Assembly (NCBI RefSeq): GCF_018691265.1 | Contig: NW_024881296.1 | Span: forward strand, 7,781,427 to 7,845,426 | DNA: 64,000 nt | Source of the DNA: Tyto alba | Taxonomy: Eukaryota; Chordata; Aves; Strigiformes; Tytonidae | Direction of reading: 5' to 3' | In this document: positions 25,171-38,800 of the stretch, in pieces | Numbering within the stretch: position 1 is the first letter of the stretch | Layout: every line of letters begins with the position of its first letter | Translations under genes and position numbers: made by a program | Notes under the pieces: model-generated | Databases searched by the model: none | Seen by the model: the letters and a program-made list of their open reading frames with translations, nothing else | Told to the model about the DNA's origin: nothing

Positions 25171-28100
25171 TACATACTGAACGGTTACATTAGTTTTCTT
25201 GTTTCTGTTTTTCATTTGCAGAGCATTGCCATGGGCCCCTGTTTCCCTAAAAACTGCTCTGCTTGACAGCAATGTCTGTTCTTTAACTGATCACATTTCC
25301 TCAAAACTGAGAGACGGGATTCTCTGACCTCACACATCAGCTCAGGCAGTCTTGCAGGAGGCTTAGCTCCCAGACTCCCTACTACTTTGCTGTGCATGGT
25401 GCTGTTTCCCACCGGGTACATGGTTGGGAATCCCACTGGCATGCAGGGAACAGTACTGAGGCCCAAAGTGAGTTGTGTGCATTGAGCCTTCCCAACTCAA
25501 CTCCAAATCCTGGGGCCCTGTCTCTGGACATCAGAAGAAAAAGGATATGTTCTGATGGAGCCAGAATATCATTTATTCTTTGTTGCACTGGAAAAGAATC
25601 AAGTGGAGATTCAAAATACTTCTTTTGAGGTGGTTTTTCTTTCTAAATTGTACAAATAGTAGTATCTGTAACAATTTTTAAACAGTGTTTTGCTAAACAG
25701 TTTCCCGAAGTCATGGCACATTCATATTTTAAATTTGAAGTGAAAATCCTTTAAATGGAACTTTAAAATAAAAACAAATGAGATTCCTACTTTAAATAGT
25801 TAAATTACTACAAAATTTGCTCAAGAGTTTTTATTTCAATTACGCTTAAAACCCCCAATCATTTCTCAGTAATAGCATTGCAGTTGTAATTTCAAATTAG
25901 CACTGTGCCTGTGGTGAGTTGTATACAGTGATGCTGTTTCACTCTTCTAACGTAAGACACAAGGTCCTAATACTTCGTACTTCTTGATAAAGAAAAGACT
26001 ATGGGTTGTTTTTGATATTGAAAGAATTATTTTCACTGAATGGCACAAAGGATTGCAACCTGCTAATGTATTCCCATAATTTATTGAACTTCTTATTAGT
26101 GAAGCCTCTGGGCATTTACAATCTTACGGTAAGGAAAAGGGACTGAGTAATCAAGATATTTCTAAAAAGTCTCATAGGAGATTATCTTCCAGGAACCTAA
26201 TACAGCGCCATTTTGTGGGCAGTTTGACATGAACAGGCATTGACAGACCTCACAGTCCTGAAAAACTGGTTCACATTAGTAGGAGCTCTTCTGATTATCA
26301 TCACTGACACTATAGACTTCCATCAGTGTTGGTGTAACTTTGCCCCTTGCAAACCAAAGAGAGAACAAAAGTGAATTTACAAAGGCTCTAAACTTCTTGC
26401 CCCATCAGCATCAGCTGGACACCATTGGGACACAGGAGACAGAGGTACCTTTGTGGCCACACAGACCTTTTTTTTCATGTGTCCTGCCCTATAGTTTCAA
26501 ACTGCATCATCCATCTTTGTCCAGTTGTCAAATGTCCCGCAATGGTTAACCCAGTTGAAACAGCCAACAAATACACGCAGATGACTTGAGAAGAGGGAAG
26601 GTACAAAGTCAGTTCTCTCATGCACCTCCAAGTTAACGAAGGAGGTGGTTCTGGGGGCCTAAGTTCACACTTTTTCAGGTAAATTGCTGACAGAGACTGT
26701 GAAAGTTTTGGATTAATAAGACCTACCTGTAGTTTTTAAAAGCACCAATTTCAAAACAGAAGGCCAGTTCCAAAGCAATACAGACTGCATCCATGATACC
26801 ACCCTTTCCCTGTACGGAAACCAGATGTTTCAAAACTTGTTGGCTATATCTGGCATCTTAGAGCTGTATTAAGTAATCTCAAATCCTTACGGACTTTTTG
26901 CTCAAAGATTCAGGAAAAGAGTAACAGAATTCCACCCAAGAACTTGTTACAGCTGGCACTGCTGAAAATGGGACCACTTATTGAGGAGTGGCAGTACAGA
27001 GCAAGGTCTCTACCTTGCCTTATTATCTGTGAGGCTCGGTAACCAAGTCCCGAGCTGGCTGTCAGTGCAGCTCCGTTGTGGTGCAGCACAGTAAAGCCCA
27101 GCATCTGCGGTGTAAAATGGGGTCTGCTCTTGAATGGACTTAGCAAATGCTTATTGGTCTTTAAGAGGGGAATAGAGCAGAATGAGCGAGCCAGAGCTGC
27201 ATTTTCGTCCCTAGGAGAGCAGACCATGATAAATTATCTGGAGGAATCTCACGACTTGAGTGGGAGCTATCTAGCAAAACAAGGGAATATTCAGACCTAA
27301 CTCCTGGAGCAATAAGTATTAGTCTATTTTTGCTGAGATGTTTACTGAATCTGTACATCTTGAATCCACAATCCATCTGGGGAGTCTTTGAATCATAGAA
27401 AGAAATTGGAGCTGCTGTATTTGGGTATCCTGTAGATCTTTACAGCAAATTTATATCATCCATAAGGATGCACAATATAAAAACTGTTGGCATCTAAAAA
27501 CCTATAATGACGTTACAACTAATTTGGTTTTGAACCAGTCAGAGTCTTTAGGTTCTGAAAAGTGAGGAGAATCATCTTCCTAATTCTTTCCGATAGTCAC
27601 TCACCACTCAGGAAGGTGAGGGTAGATTTCTTCCAGAAAAAAGAGAATATTGCTCCCATTCAGTGCCTTGCATTCCTTAGGGCATTGCAGACCTCTTCCT
27701 TTCCCTTCTAAGGTCTTAGAAACTTTTTTGCTTTACTAACAACTTTTTGATAGTAAGTAGCCTTTGACTTTGCTGCTCTGACAGTGTCAGTGTTTATCAC
27801 TGCCTGTTCAACAACTTTCTCAACAGCTGGAAGAATACACAGGATACAGGTGGTGATAGACTTCTGAAGCCAACTTCAGTAGCAACTGTCACACCGTGCA
27901 TATATTATAAGCGACAACAGAAACATGGTTTTAAACAAGCTCTATTTACAAAGGGAATATGGTTACCTTATTAGTAAAGTAGAAGCTAAAATATGTATGT
28001 CAGACAGGTATCTATTGTGTCTATCTAGTAAAATCTACAAACTGCAACATCTTATCACGGGAAGATCAGCCACAAATGTGTATGGTGGATGAGCAAGGGT

Positions 28101-31100
28101 GAACCAGGGCAAGGTGAAATTCTATTAGAAGTGTCTATTTTTGCTTAGGAACTACAGTAAAGAACTTTTCATAAAGGTCTGACAGCTCTTTGCTCATGCA
28201 GGCAATGTCTTTTTCTAGTCACCCAAAGAAATCCCTGTGGATACCATTAGAAACTTTTTCATTTTCTTGATATTGGTGACCCCAATGTAGTGACTTACGT
28301 GCAAGAATCTTTCATTGTTAAGGAGTTAGATTTTGCAGACTTAGAGCATTTCAGCATCCCTGTGTTAAAAGATTATATTGTAATCATCCAATTCTTTTTT
28401 GCTCCCAATACATTGAAATCCTACTTTATTTTCACTTTCAAGCATAAATGTTTTTTCACCATTCACACAGGTATAGGCACACAAATTGCTGCATTTGTAG
28501 ACTACTTGTCTGGGCCCAACTGAATTGTAATGAAAGAAGAGCATGTACATGGATCTGGTTATGCCATCTCAGCTGGCAGGGAGGAGTAGTTCTTAAAATG
28601 TGCTTATCATGTAAGTCCATTCAGGTTTTTCAGAGTACACAGAGAGCAATACTACGATGTCTTTACTGTTACTGACATGGAGTTGAAGATTTATTTTGAG
28701 GAATTGACCCATAATAGGCAACTGAGAGGGTCAAATAGTAAAGAAAAGCGAGAAAGGCAAAAATACTAGAGTGGACAAAAACTTTGCAGCTTCAGCAGCT
28801 AGAGTGCAATGTATGCTTTTTGGTTGATCATTTTAAAGAGCAGGATCCTGTTGGCTCTTGTTCCAGTGTATTTCCTTTAATCTTCAAAATACTGAGATGA
28901 GGTGTAGCAGAGTGAAAGAATGTAAATTAGAAACTCCTAAGAAGCTTTTTAAAGACGTTTACAAGATAAATTTGAATTTCCCTAACATAGAATTCTCTCT
29001 GAGTTTCTTGGAGTTGTTTTCTTTTCTTTCACCATCTTCCTTAGAAGTTATTCTGTTAATTAGGTAAAATGTTAACCTTTTTTAGCACTGTACTGCTCTT
29101 GTTCTTATGACTCATTACCCTTTCTATAGCACTTAATTTTCACTGTTTAAATATTTTTGTTAACATTGATTCCCCCCAAATATGTAGATACTCCCTTCCC
29201 CTCATCACATCAAATTTAGAAGGCTTATCTTAGGTCAAACTGTTCTCATTATTCTTTTACTTCTGGCTCCAGTGGAGCTGTCTTTCGCAGCTCTTAAAGA
29301 GCTCATTCTCCAGCGGTCAGGATCTCCGAGGGATGAGCCAGCTGGATGTATTCACAAAGTAGACTCCATCAGGTAACGGATAGGGTAGCCAAACATTCCC
29401 TCCCTGAGAGTGGGCATCTTGTGCACCTGCTCTGCTCTGCCCTCAGCCAGGTGTGTTTGTGTGCCTGCATGTGCAAAGACAGGTTCTGTACCCTGCTGCG
29501 ACCTCAGCGATCCGTTTGTGGTGTTGACAGCCTGAGCTCTGTGGACTCCTCAGGGGTTTGCTGGTGGGGCTTCAGCTGTGTCAGGGCTCGAGGAGATAGA
29601 GAGGTGGAGGATCTCTGAAGCATCCTAAAAACCGAGGCAACGTGCTTTTGTTCTGCAGTCTCCACTGCAGGCACACGAAGGGCTGCCAAATGTGCGTGGA
29701 GTGTTAGGCATCTGATGAAGCTTCCAGAGCAAGTGCTGTCCTTGAAAGCACTGCTAAATGCCAAGCATATTCAGATGTATTCATAGCATAGCAGCTTTTG
29801 CTTGATAAAACTGTCCGCAAAGCACTGAACACCTCTGATTGACTCTTATCAATTGTTATTGATGAGACTTTCAAATACTTCTTTTCATTGCTTTCGAAGA
29901 CATTTCAGCACTCCATTGCTTCATTTTATTTGAAATCCTAAGGACCTTTTAACGATATAAGATACAGATACCAATGCCACCCTTTAATTGTCCTTTTTAA
30001 GGATGCATAGCCCTCCTTTCTGTGACCCCATGAGCATAAATTCAGCGTAAGTGCTCAGCATAACATCGAAGAGAAATGGGAATGTGTGGGAAGTGCAATC
30101 TCCTGTGATTTGTGGGGAGTGTTAAAACAATGCTGTGAGGAACCTTTGCAGAACAAGGGCTAGCTGAGGCATGGCAGGGATCTGGACAGCAATCCAGTCA
30201 TCTGCTACCATCTTAATAGCAGCTGGTCGACTGAAAACCTCTGATACAATAATTTCTTGTTGCAAAACCGAAACATTTTATGCAACTTGCAGAAGATGTG
30301 TACTTTTATCTTGAGTGAAAAGATTGTTTTATTAATAGTGAAGTATTTCCTTTGATTTTGCTATTTTAGCTTTTAAGTTTAGTGTATTTTTTACAGCAAT
30401 CGTATTTTATTGCTTGCGTGATGGGACTGTTTCATCCAAAGCTTGTATCATTTAATTGCTTTCCAATTTTAGCTCCAAATTCTTGTTTTGCAATTATTTC
30501 ATTCTCTTTCTTTGAGCTTCAAAGTGTCTGCTCCTTCATTCATTTGGTCATTCATACTTCTTGACCTCATTTTACTGTCCGTAGTTCCAGGATGAAGTCG
30601 CCTCATTACTTTGCTTGTCTCAATCCACATATAGCTCTGAATTCCAGACTCCAAAACTTTTTGTATCAAGCTGTTTTTCAGGTTGACAGCGATGCACAGT
30701 AATTTTCCTTACCTACTTAAATTTTTAATATTTAATAAATCATATATAAATGCTAAAAATAGTTCAGGATTTTAATGATCATATTTGAACGCAGCAAGAC
30801 CACTGGGATAGAGACTTCATTTCAAGGCCATCCTACATTCATGAAATGTTAATCACATGGGCTAAGATCCAGTCTGCCTACCCAGCTTGCATCTAGGTGT
30901 TGTAACTCTGCATCTGGCTATCTGGCTTGGATCTGAATTTTAGAAGTCTAGTGAAGAAAGCTTCATAAAATAAACACCTGCATTCTCTGTCAAATGAATG
31001 GAGATCTCTAAAGTGCTCTAGGGGGGGATCCTGTCTGCTTAAATTCAAGCATCTAAGTAGGTATTTATCCCTCAGCTCAGTAGTTGAATTGAAAAAGTAA

Positions 31101-31508
31101 ATTGTACTTTAGTAATTCAATAGGTAATCTCTCACTGGTGCAAAAATGAAATAAGCAAATAAAGATACGCTTATGCAACAGTCACACCATAGGCATGTAT
31201 AGAAAAGAAGGTAGGATGTGATCTGTCTATAATTCCACCAGAAACATTACTAAAGGCGTTTTATCCTATGCCATTATTGGCACAGACAGTTCAAAAATAG
31301 TTATTGTTGAAAACTTGCTTTACCTGGAAACTAGATAAACCAAGATAATTTCTTCTTAGAAAATTCTTTTACCTTACTTTAAAGGTATCTTTTAAATATA
31401 TCTTTTTTAAAGTATTATTTACAACAAATGAAATGTGGTTTTTATGCTAGTTCAGCAGCAATACCTATGCACGTGACTGTCACCTTAAAAATGTGAAGGT
31501 TTTTTGTA

Positions 31509-31528
31509 GTGTTCCGAAGGGAACACTG
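31509..31528. repeat. Perfect 8-bp-arm palindrome with GAAG loop
   Basis: AGTGTTCC (31509-31516), GAAG, GGAACACT (31521-31528). The arms contain TGTTCC/GGAACA, similar to steroid-receptor half-sites in an everted arrangement. Confidence 0.75.
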
Positions 31529-31560
31529 TCAGCAATCAGAAGTCCACTTGTACAATAGTT

Positions 31561-31608
31561 TCTGATTGTAATAGACTGAATTACTCTGATTACAATAGAC
31601 TGAAAAAA
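31561..31608 (+). repeat. 24-bp tandem duplication
   Basis: Units begin TCTGATT at 31561 and 31585 and share AATAGACTGAA. Confidence 0.8.
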
Positions 31609-33921
31609 GATGTAAGATGTTGGTGTTATAAACTTGGTAATTTAAAAATAACTTTTCAGCAGTATTTTCCAATTAGAGATATGACAGTCCATCCTCAACA
31701 AGTGACAAGCAAAAAATAGATAAACTTTAAAAATACAAATGTGAATCTTAATAGAATCTCACATCTTGGGGGTATGAGGGGGACCTATTTTTCCAAAGTT
31801 GATGGTCAACATGGCTCTCTAAAGCCAATTATTTTATAGATTTCAGCTTGACATGGGTTAAAATTATGAACTTAATGGACTTGAATATGCTTGAGTCCAA
31901 AGAACAAACTGGAGTTTTAAAATAAGTGATAAAAGAATAGCCATGATTGAAATTTGACTGATGTATTCCTGTTACTTCAAAGAGGTTTTGATACACAAGT
32001 TTTCTACAGTGGTTCTTAATTTTAAAAAAGGTTGCCATCATGATGAAGTCTGTGAACAAAACAGAAGATGAAAAACTGTGTCATGACCAGTCCTGCACCA
32101 GCATAGCCTGGTGTGAAGGACAGACACCCTCCTTGGCCCCCACCAGCTGGCTGCTCGGCACCACAAACTGTCTGAACTACTTTGGTAGCTGCCTGAGGAC
32201 CAGGCAAGAATTGTTTCTTTGGCACTGTAGGGCTTGTTTCTGTCTTCTTATTCATGCCTCTAGTTTGAAATCAGAAAGTGCTTGACTGAGTTGCATATAG
32301 AGGAGGTTGATATGGGCCAGAAAGGTGTTGCTGTCTAGTATCTGTGCAGAAGCCTTCCAGTTCAGAAACGTGTGATCAGAAACGTCCCCTGCCAGCCTGG
32401 TTCCTCTCCACTTGCCTCTTCCCCAGGCTGGCGGGGGCATCCGCACTGGCAAGCAGTGGCGAGGCTGAGAAATGCACGGGCAGAGGGACCACAGTCCTGT
32501 AGAGAATACTTTAAGGAATTTGTACGGCTTTTACTCTTCCTGCTTTGTTGAAGAGCAGAGAATGTTGTTCATGTTGCAATTACATGTTGCTTTTGGATAA
32601 AAAGTGATTAACTTTCAATCCACTTACAAGATGAAACCAGCATTTCTTTTACTTCAGTAATTCTGTATTTCTTTTGCTTTCTGTGTATGGAGCTTTTTTC
32701 CCTGAGTTAAGTATGATTTTGCAATAAGCATTTTAAGCCTATGGATATGTGCATAAGATCTATAGCAAGTCAGTTAAGAAGATACATATGAAGCATAAAA
32801 GTAAAACTATTGATTTGAAATGTTTATTGGGAAAGAAGCTGAGAAGCTGTGTGGGTATTTATAAATTATGGATGTTTCACATATCTAAATATTGCCAGTA
32901 AGCTTAATGTTTCCTCTTTTCATTTCAGTTTTTATATCTTTTGTAACACATCCTAGGATTTACGTAACCTGAATAATTTTTAAAAAGGGTAGATATTAGT
33001 ATACTCTGTTCTGAGATGAATGTCAACTCAAGTGCAGAAAGGAGCAACTGTTAAAGAGGATTACAAAAGTCAATATTTAGACTATTACCAGTGTCTAATA
33101 AAGCTGATTCTGGAATACATTTAGTGGGTATATCAAGTGTATTGAAGCAATGGGCTGTTTGTCTACAAAAAGCTTAAAAGAAGAATATTGCCAGCAAATA
33201 TTATTAGAATAATTATCCCTGTGACAGTCCTTCCTGCTTAAGTAGTGTGTGTGCTTATATGAAATTAATAAAATTTTGTTGATATTTTCCTTTTTAATAG
33301 GATTAAGACCAGTTCTATTAATTCAGTAAGCATCTGTCTATCCCTGTGTACCCTTGAAAACCTTGCCCTTCAGTTATTATTACTTTAAAGGAAACTTCGG
33401 CTCCTGAATTAGTCAAGGAACATTTGACAATGCGTTTCATTGTAATTTTTTGGATGATTTTTGTAAAAATATTTTTAAAAGCTTTTGTGTGCCTGAATGA
33501 TCTAATACATGGAACTAACTGCTGAAGGCTGGATTTTAGGCCAGGCATTTAAAGTTAGTGAAGAACCTGTAGATGCAGAGAGACACCTGTTGTTGTTGAT
33601 AGAGTTTTGGGGACATAAGTCTCTTCAATTTCCATTAATTTCAGGGGAAATTTGGCATATTACCAGCTTCTGAAGTTTCTAATTGATACATACCAATACC
33701 TTCAGGTTACTGACTTTTAAGTATCTGTCCCTCAAGGTACTTTATGTTTAGCTAACCTTTGTAATTTGTTCCTTGAATTTAGCCATTCTAAATTCTTTTT
33801 GTCAAGATCAGCATTAGGGTTGCAATTACTTGATCTTACAGCATTTCCCAACAGCAAGGGGAAATACTAAGACATCAATGCTAAGATTTTCCTCTGCATG
33901 TCCTTCTTGGTCCTGCATGCT

Positions 33922-34706
33922 TGTCCTGGGTTGAGTGAGTGGTGGGGTTTTTTTGGTGGCAGGGGAGGGGGCTATCGGGGCGGCCCCCTGTGAGAAGCTT
34001 CTCGAAGTTCCCCCAGCTCCAAGTCAGCTCCACTTCTGTTTGGGAAATTGAGCCAATCGGCTGCGCCTCTGCGATAACGTATTTAAGAAGAGATGTGGTG
34101 ATGGGCAGTGGGACTTGTGAGGAGGAGTTGCTGCAGCTGCGTGAACACCAAGGTCAGTGGAGGAACGGAGGAAGAAAGCGGGGAGGTGTGCCGGAGCAGA
34201 GACCCCCCCTGTATCCTGTGGTGAGACAGCAGGGTGGCCCCCCCTGCCACCCATGAAGATCTACGGTGGAGCAGACATTGATTTATGGCCTGTTGCTCCT
34301 GCTCGAATGATCAAGGTTCTGTGCCCGAAGAAGGCCGGGGTCTCATGGGAAAAGGCAGCCCCGCTGCTGTAATTCAGCGCTGGGAGGATTGCAGCATGCG
34401 GGGGAGTCCCACGCCGGAGCAGCTGGGGAAGGGCTGCAGCCGTGGGAGGGAATCCAGTTGGAGAAAGTTAGTGCCCCATGACGGAGCAGTGTGGGGAACG
34501 CTGCGGCCCATGGGAGGAATTCAAGTCGGAGAAAGTTTGTGGAGGACTGTCTCCTGTGAGAGGGGGACCACGATGGAGCAGGGGGAACAAGTTTCGGACA
34601 CTCCCCTCACCGAAGATGAAGGAAGTGTCAGCGCTGACTGCACCCCCCATTCCCTGCCCCTGTGCCACTGGGGGAGGAGGTAGAGATATCGGGAGCAGAA
34701 CTGAGC
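33922..34706 (+). mobile_element. 3'-truncated LTR, same family as 47189-48255
   Basis: Begins with the same TGTCCTGGGTTGAG and stays collinear with the first ~782 bp of the solo LTR, with similarity in the low-to-mid 90s percent by eye. Homology stops after CTGAGC at 34706, so the polyadenylation signals and 3' end are missing. TATTTAA is at 34080-34086. A CCAAT box (34053-34057) is intact here but changed in the other copy. The left flank is ATGCT and no matching right duplication was found, so a deletion after insertion is likely. It cannot be the 5' LTR partner of the 47 kb copy, since that copy has its own duplication. Confidence 0.88.
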
Positions 34707-35711
34707 ATCTTTATGTTTTCTACTGTAAAACTGAATTTCATTCAGTGAGTCATTTCTGTTGAATTATCCCCAAAACTCTGCCCTGCTTTCAGTTCAGAAG
34801 TCAAGTCTAATGATGGCTTGGTTAGACCTTCCATCTATAGGCTGCTCGCCTTCATTCCTCTGCTGGGGTTTGGTCATTTCCTATTACTAGCTTAACAGCA
34901 AGCCCCTTTCAGCAGTTCAGTACACCAGAACCCGTCATATGTGGTCTACCCCAACTTCAAACAAAAAAGAAAAGAAAAGGAATTTTAATTATTCTTTTCA
35001 CACTATTCTGTGAGATCAGAAAAAAGAACTTGGAGTAAGAGGCAATTTTAAATAATAGATTTTAAGGTTCAAAATAGGCTTCTTATGTCAACTAAGAAGT
35101 GCTGCTGCTGCAGCTCAGTTCTTGGGTGTGTCTGTAAAATTGGAGTGAATGAAAAATCAGTAAGGGGAGGGAGAATCGTTCCTTCATCAGACTGCATTAA
35201 AGGAAGGACCCCATTAAAAAAAAAAAAAAAACAAACAAAAAAACACACCAAAAAAGCCCCCAGCAAAACAACAGGAAACTTTGGCTGTCACCTTTTAAAA
35301 TGAAAACCAAAAGTAGTTAAGTGAATAGCATTCTGTCAACTCAGAAGTTACAATAAATAGTAGTATCTAACCTAAACTATTTGTGGCAATAAAATGATCT
35401 TGAAGTAATACATTTTAAGCCTCATGGATAATGCTGAAAGTCGCTGTATATTCTTAAAGATCTCTGAGGATACAGTGCACCTCAGCTGTTAATCACTGAT
35501 TGGGTTTTTGTCTAAAAGAAACCTGATACGGCATCAGACATACTTGCAAAAGTCAAAGACATTGTGTGGGTCACCACCAGCAGACTGCAATTGTACTGCT
35601 GAGTTTGAAGGATCCAGTTATGGATTGTTGTCAGGAACTTCAGAAAGAAATGTAACCAGTAGGTTCAGGTTGTGCAACTTCTCAGCACATTTGCTGAGGA
35701 AGGCTCTCTGT
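34707..35711. other. Intergenic between truncated LTR and MIR
   Basis: Only A-rich simple sequence is seen. There is no retroviral internal sequence after the LTR. Confidence 0.7.
35216..35256 (+). repeat. A-rich simple sequence
   Basis: A run of sixteen A followed by CAAACAAAAAAACACACCAA. Confidence 0.85.
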
Positions 35712-35885
35712 TGTGGTTTAAGCACAGGCCTGGGAGCCAGGAGGTCTGGATCTATTTGTGGCCACGTGCTGTGACCTTGAACAAGTCAGGTGAACCTCTC
35801 TGTGCTTCTGCACATCCAGTATTATATCTACACTTAGATAAAACTACTTCAAGGTGTCATTATTGTAGTTACCACACTTCTCTTC
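35712..35885 (+). mobile_element. MIR SINE relic
   Basis: GTGGTTTAAGCACAGGCC, GGGAGCCAGGAGGTCTGGAT, GCTGTGACCTTGAACAAGTC, GAACCTCTCTGTGCTTCTGC, then ATCTAC...AAGGTGTCATTATTGT follows the MIR consensus through the central core and into the 3' part. MIR is an amniote-age tRNA-derived SINE, so this insertion is older than birds. Confidence 0.8.
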
Positions 35886-38800
35886 TGAGGGCATCTTTGC
35901 TTTCAAGGCATTGGGAGTGCTAGGAGGATGAGCAAGTTTGATTTTTTTTCCATGTGGAGTCAGTGTTAGTAACCTCTGCAAGTTCACATGTGCTCGACTT
36001 CAGTGGTTCATATGTCTTTCCTCTAAGGAGTGTCATCCTGCATGCAGGTGGATCAGGACCCACATCCCTCCACATTACCACAAAGTTAAGGTCTGTGAGG
36101 AAGTACCACTCATCTCCCTTCCTGGGGCATATTTTTGGTCCTCCATCTAGAGCCCAGTCAGCCAGGACACATCAGCTAAAGGCTCCTGCTTGAGCCTGAT
36201 GTGTCCCCAAGGCATCTGTGTGCGGGAGGGGGATGTGGAAGGATGGCTCATAACCTATTTCTGATCTCAACGGGTTACACAAGCAATGCTGCTTATGGGA
36301 CTGTGTGGTTTTATGTTGGATATTCCTCACAGACTGGCTGCTCCGAGGCAGATGTTGCGTGTTCTCACATCCACGCATAGGTCCCCAAGCAGATGACCAG
36401 GCATGCCAAGACTCTCAAGGGACCTTGCTGGCAAGCCCTAGGTCTCAGCAACCTGACTGGCCAGCTTCAGTGGGGGCTTGGTTGTGCTCCCCACGCAGGG
36501 GAACAGATAGCAATAAGCTGGGTCTGCCAGCCTGCTCTGAACCAACAGTGTTTCTGTTAGCGTTTATTTGATGAAACTATAACCTTGATGCAGCAGTTAC
36601 AAAGGCTGTGACCGTGTGATGGCTGAGCAGTGCATGTCTAGTACGTAATACTGTGAACACCTTGCATGTCAGTCTGTAAACAGCAGAACGTCAGGCTGTA
36701 AACTGAAAAAGTTCCGAGATGAAGTAGTAATAAGATATTCTCTCTCTTGTTTATGGACACTAGAGGGCAATATAGTAATATAGTCTCCTAAATCAACCCT
36801 TGCAGCTCAAAGGTTGTAATAGGGATTGACATTTTTGGATATTTACCTGAATTGTTAGCAACCCATCCATTGCTAATCATACCCATCTCTGGTGTTAGAT
36901 ATAAAGGATACCCATTCTTGGTTCTATGTTATAAAATACATGACTAAGTAACATTATTGTGTCTGGACAAGGCAAAAAGAAGGGATCACAGGTTTGTTTG
37001 TTCTTTTTGTGTTGTGGCTGGTTCTGGTGTTCTGCTTTGTCTTTAGCCATGCACTGGATAGTAATAGCTATGTAGAAAGCAAAAAAAAAAAACCAAACTG
37101 GTTCACTGAAGCCACTGGAAGATGACAGTGTTCTTTGTGCAGCTCTGGGGGTGGCTCTTGTGCAGGAGGTCGTGGGTGGTTTTGATTTTCTGCTACCTCG
37201 TGACGATGGAAAAATAATAGTTGGAACATGAAAATTAAGAGTGGTTTTCTTTACTCTCTGAGACAGGGAGCTGTTAAATTCTGTCAATATTAATATTACA
37301 AGGGACAGAGCAATGTTTTTACTAGGCTGTTCTGTTGCAGTTTTTCTTTCCTGCAGCAGCTCTGACAGAACAGCAGCAGGAGGGAGAAAAATAAAAGGAA
37401 TTAACCTGAATTTTTACTGCAGGGTTTTCATCATAGAACAAGAGTGGGAGGTAAAAATAATAGGAGTGCACTGCCATCAGGAAGAAAATTAGTAATGTAG
37501 AAAACTGCGTAAGATCTCAAACATTTGATGTCACATGCTGTGTAATGGGGTTTAGCTCTCCCAAGCATTCATAATTTTCAAAGAACAGTTGAGAAAAGGC
37601 CCTAATGCCTGAAATTATTGCGAACTCTGTTTTTTCAACTTGAAGCAAGTTCTGGAACTACTATACAAGTTGCAAATTTTGAATGCATTTGCCTCCACCT
37701 TACTGTCATGTCACACTGATCTTAGCTGGAGTCCTCAGACTAAATCCTGTCCCCCAGCAATCCTACCAGCTACTGTCTCTGCTTTAGATTTACATCTTTG
37801 GCCGTTCACAGTTCTGTGACCAGTGGGTTGAGTGGACTTCTTTTACTTGGAATTTAAAAAGGTCTCGGTCTCTCTTTCTTTTGCAAGCATTGAGAAACAC
37901 AGCCTTGGTCTCTACTAAAGAAAGTGTTGCAGGTGCGGCTGCACTGGCAGTGTACAATCTTCCTAAATTTACTTCTTACCAGGAGAGGTTTTTTGCCTCT
38001 ACAGCTTAATCCAGAAACAAAGTAAGGTAGGTCAGCAAAAGGGTTTCCTGCCAGTACGACAGCTATACTGGGCCATTTTCTGGTAAAGTTGCATACTTTA
38101 TGGCCAAGATATTTTTTCACAGTCCTGGCTGGTGCAATCGTTCTAGTGAAGCCTCTGGTGTGTGGGTGAGGTCTCACTGACGCCGGGGCAGTGCTGGGTA
38201 GCAGCAGCCCCTCACTTCACTGGGGCCTGAGGAGGAGAGGCTGGTGTGCCTCCTGTTACTTTTGGAAGGCAAGGGAAGGAACAAGCTCCAGATTTTTCTG
38301 ATACAACAGTCTCTGCTGGCAGAAACAGAGGACATGTCCATGCATAAAACAAAGCTGTGATCTTAGCTCCTTTTTGTCAGCTTGCTCCAACTAACTGCGA
38401 GGACATGGGTTTTAGCACGTAGTAGCAGCCAACCTGCGTGCCCGGATCCCCACAGGCTCCTGCTCCCATTGCTGGCTCGTGCGGGAGCACCCACTGTTGT
38501 TGTCCCTTCCCTGCCATGGTTACCTGATTTTTTCCTTATATTACCTTGCATTTCACTATAGCCAGGCAGAGTTGCTCTAGTTTGCTTTTTCATTTCTTAC
38601 AGAGCTGGCCAAATGGTGATGAGATCCTTCTCACCTGCTTTTACCATCAAAGTCTGCTAGATATTTACCTACCCCTCAAATTATAGCTTAAGTGTTTTGT
38701 TTCATCCTTAGGCTGTTAATAAGTTTCGAGCTGAAGCCTTTTCTCAGATGGCATTGCAAATGTTGTTTCAGTTACACACTAATGCATTAGTGGCACTTCC

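Larger units (their letters stand above)
24950..33921. other. Intergenic, no gene seen
   Basis: AT-rich, with no repeat element recognised beyond short duplications and the palindrome at 31509. Open frames stay near 100 codons or less and look like chance. Confidence 0.65.

Noticed and set aside
27389..27410. GAATCATAGAAAG resembling a CR1 3' end
   Set aside because: The match is too short, and the following bases do not follow the CR1 pattern.
36895..37287. 130-codon - strand frame
   Set aside because: It contains a poly-A tract read as a Phe run, with no recognisable domain; probably chance.
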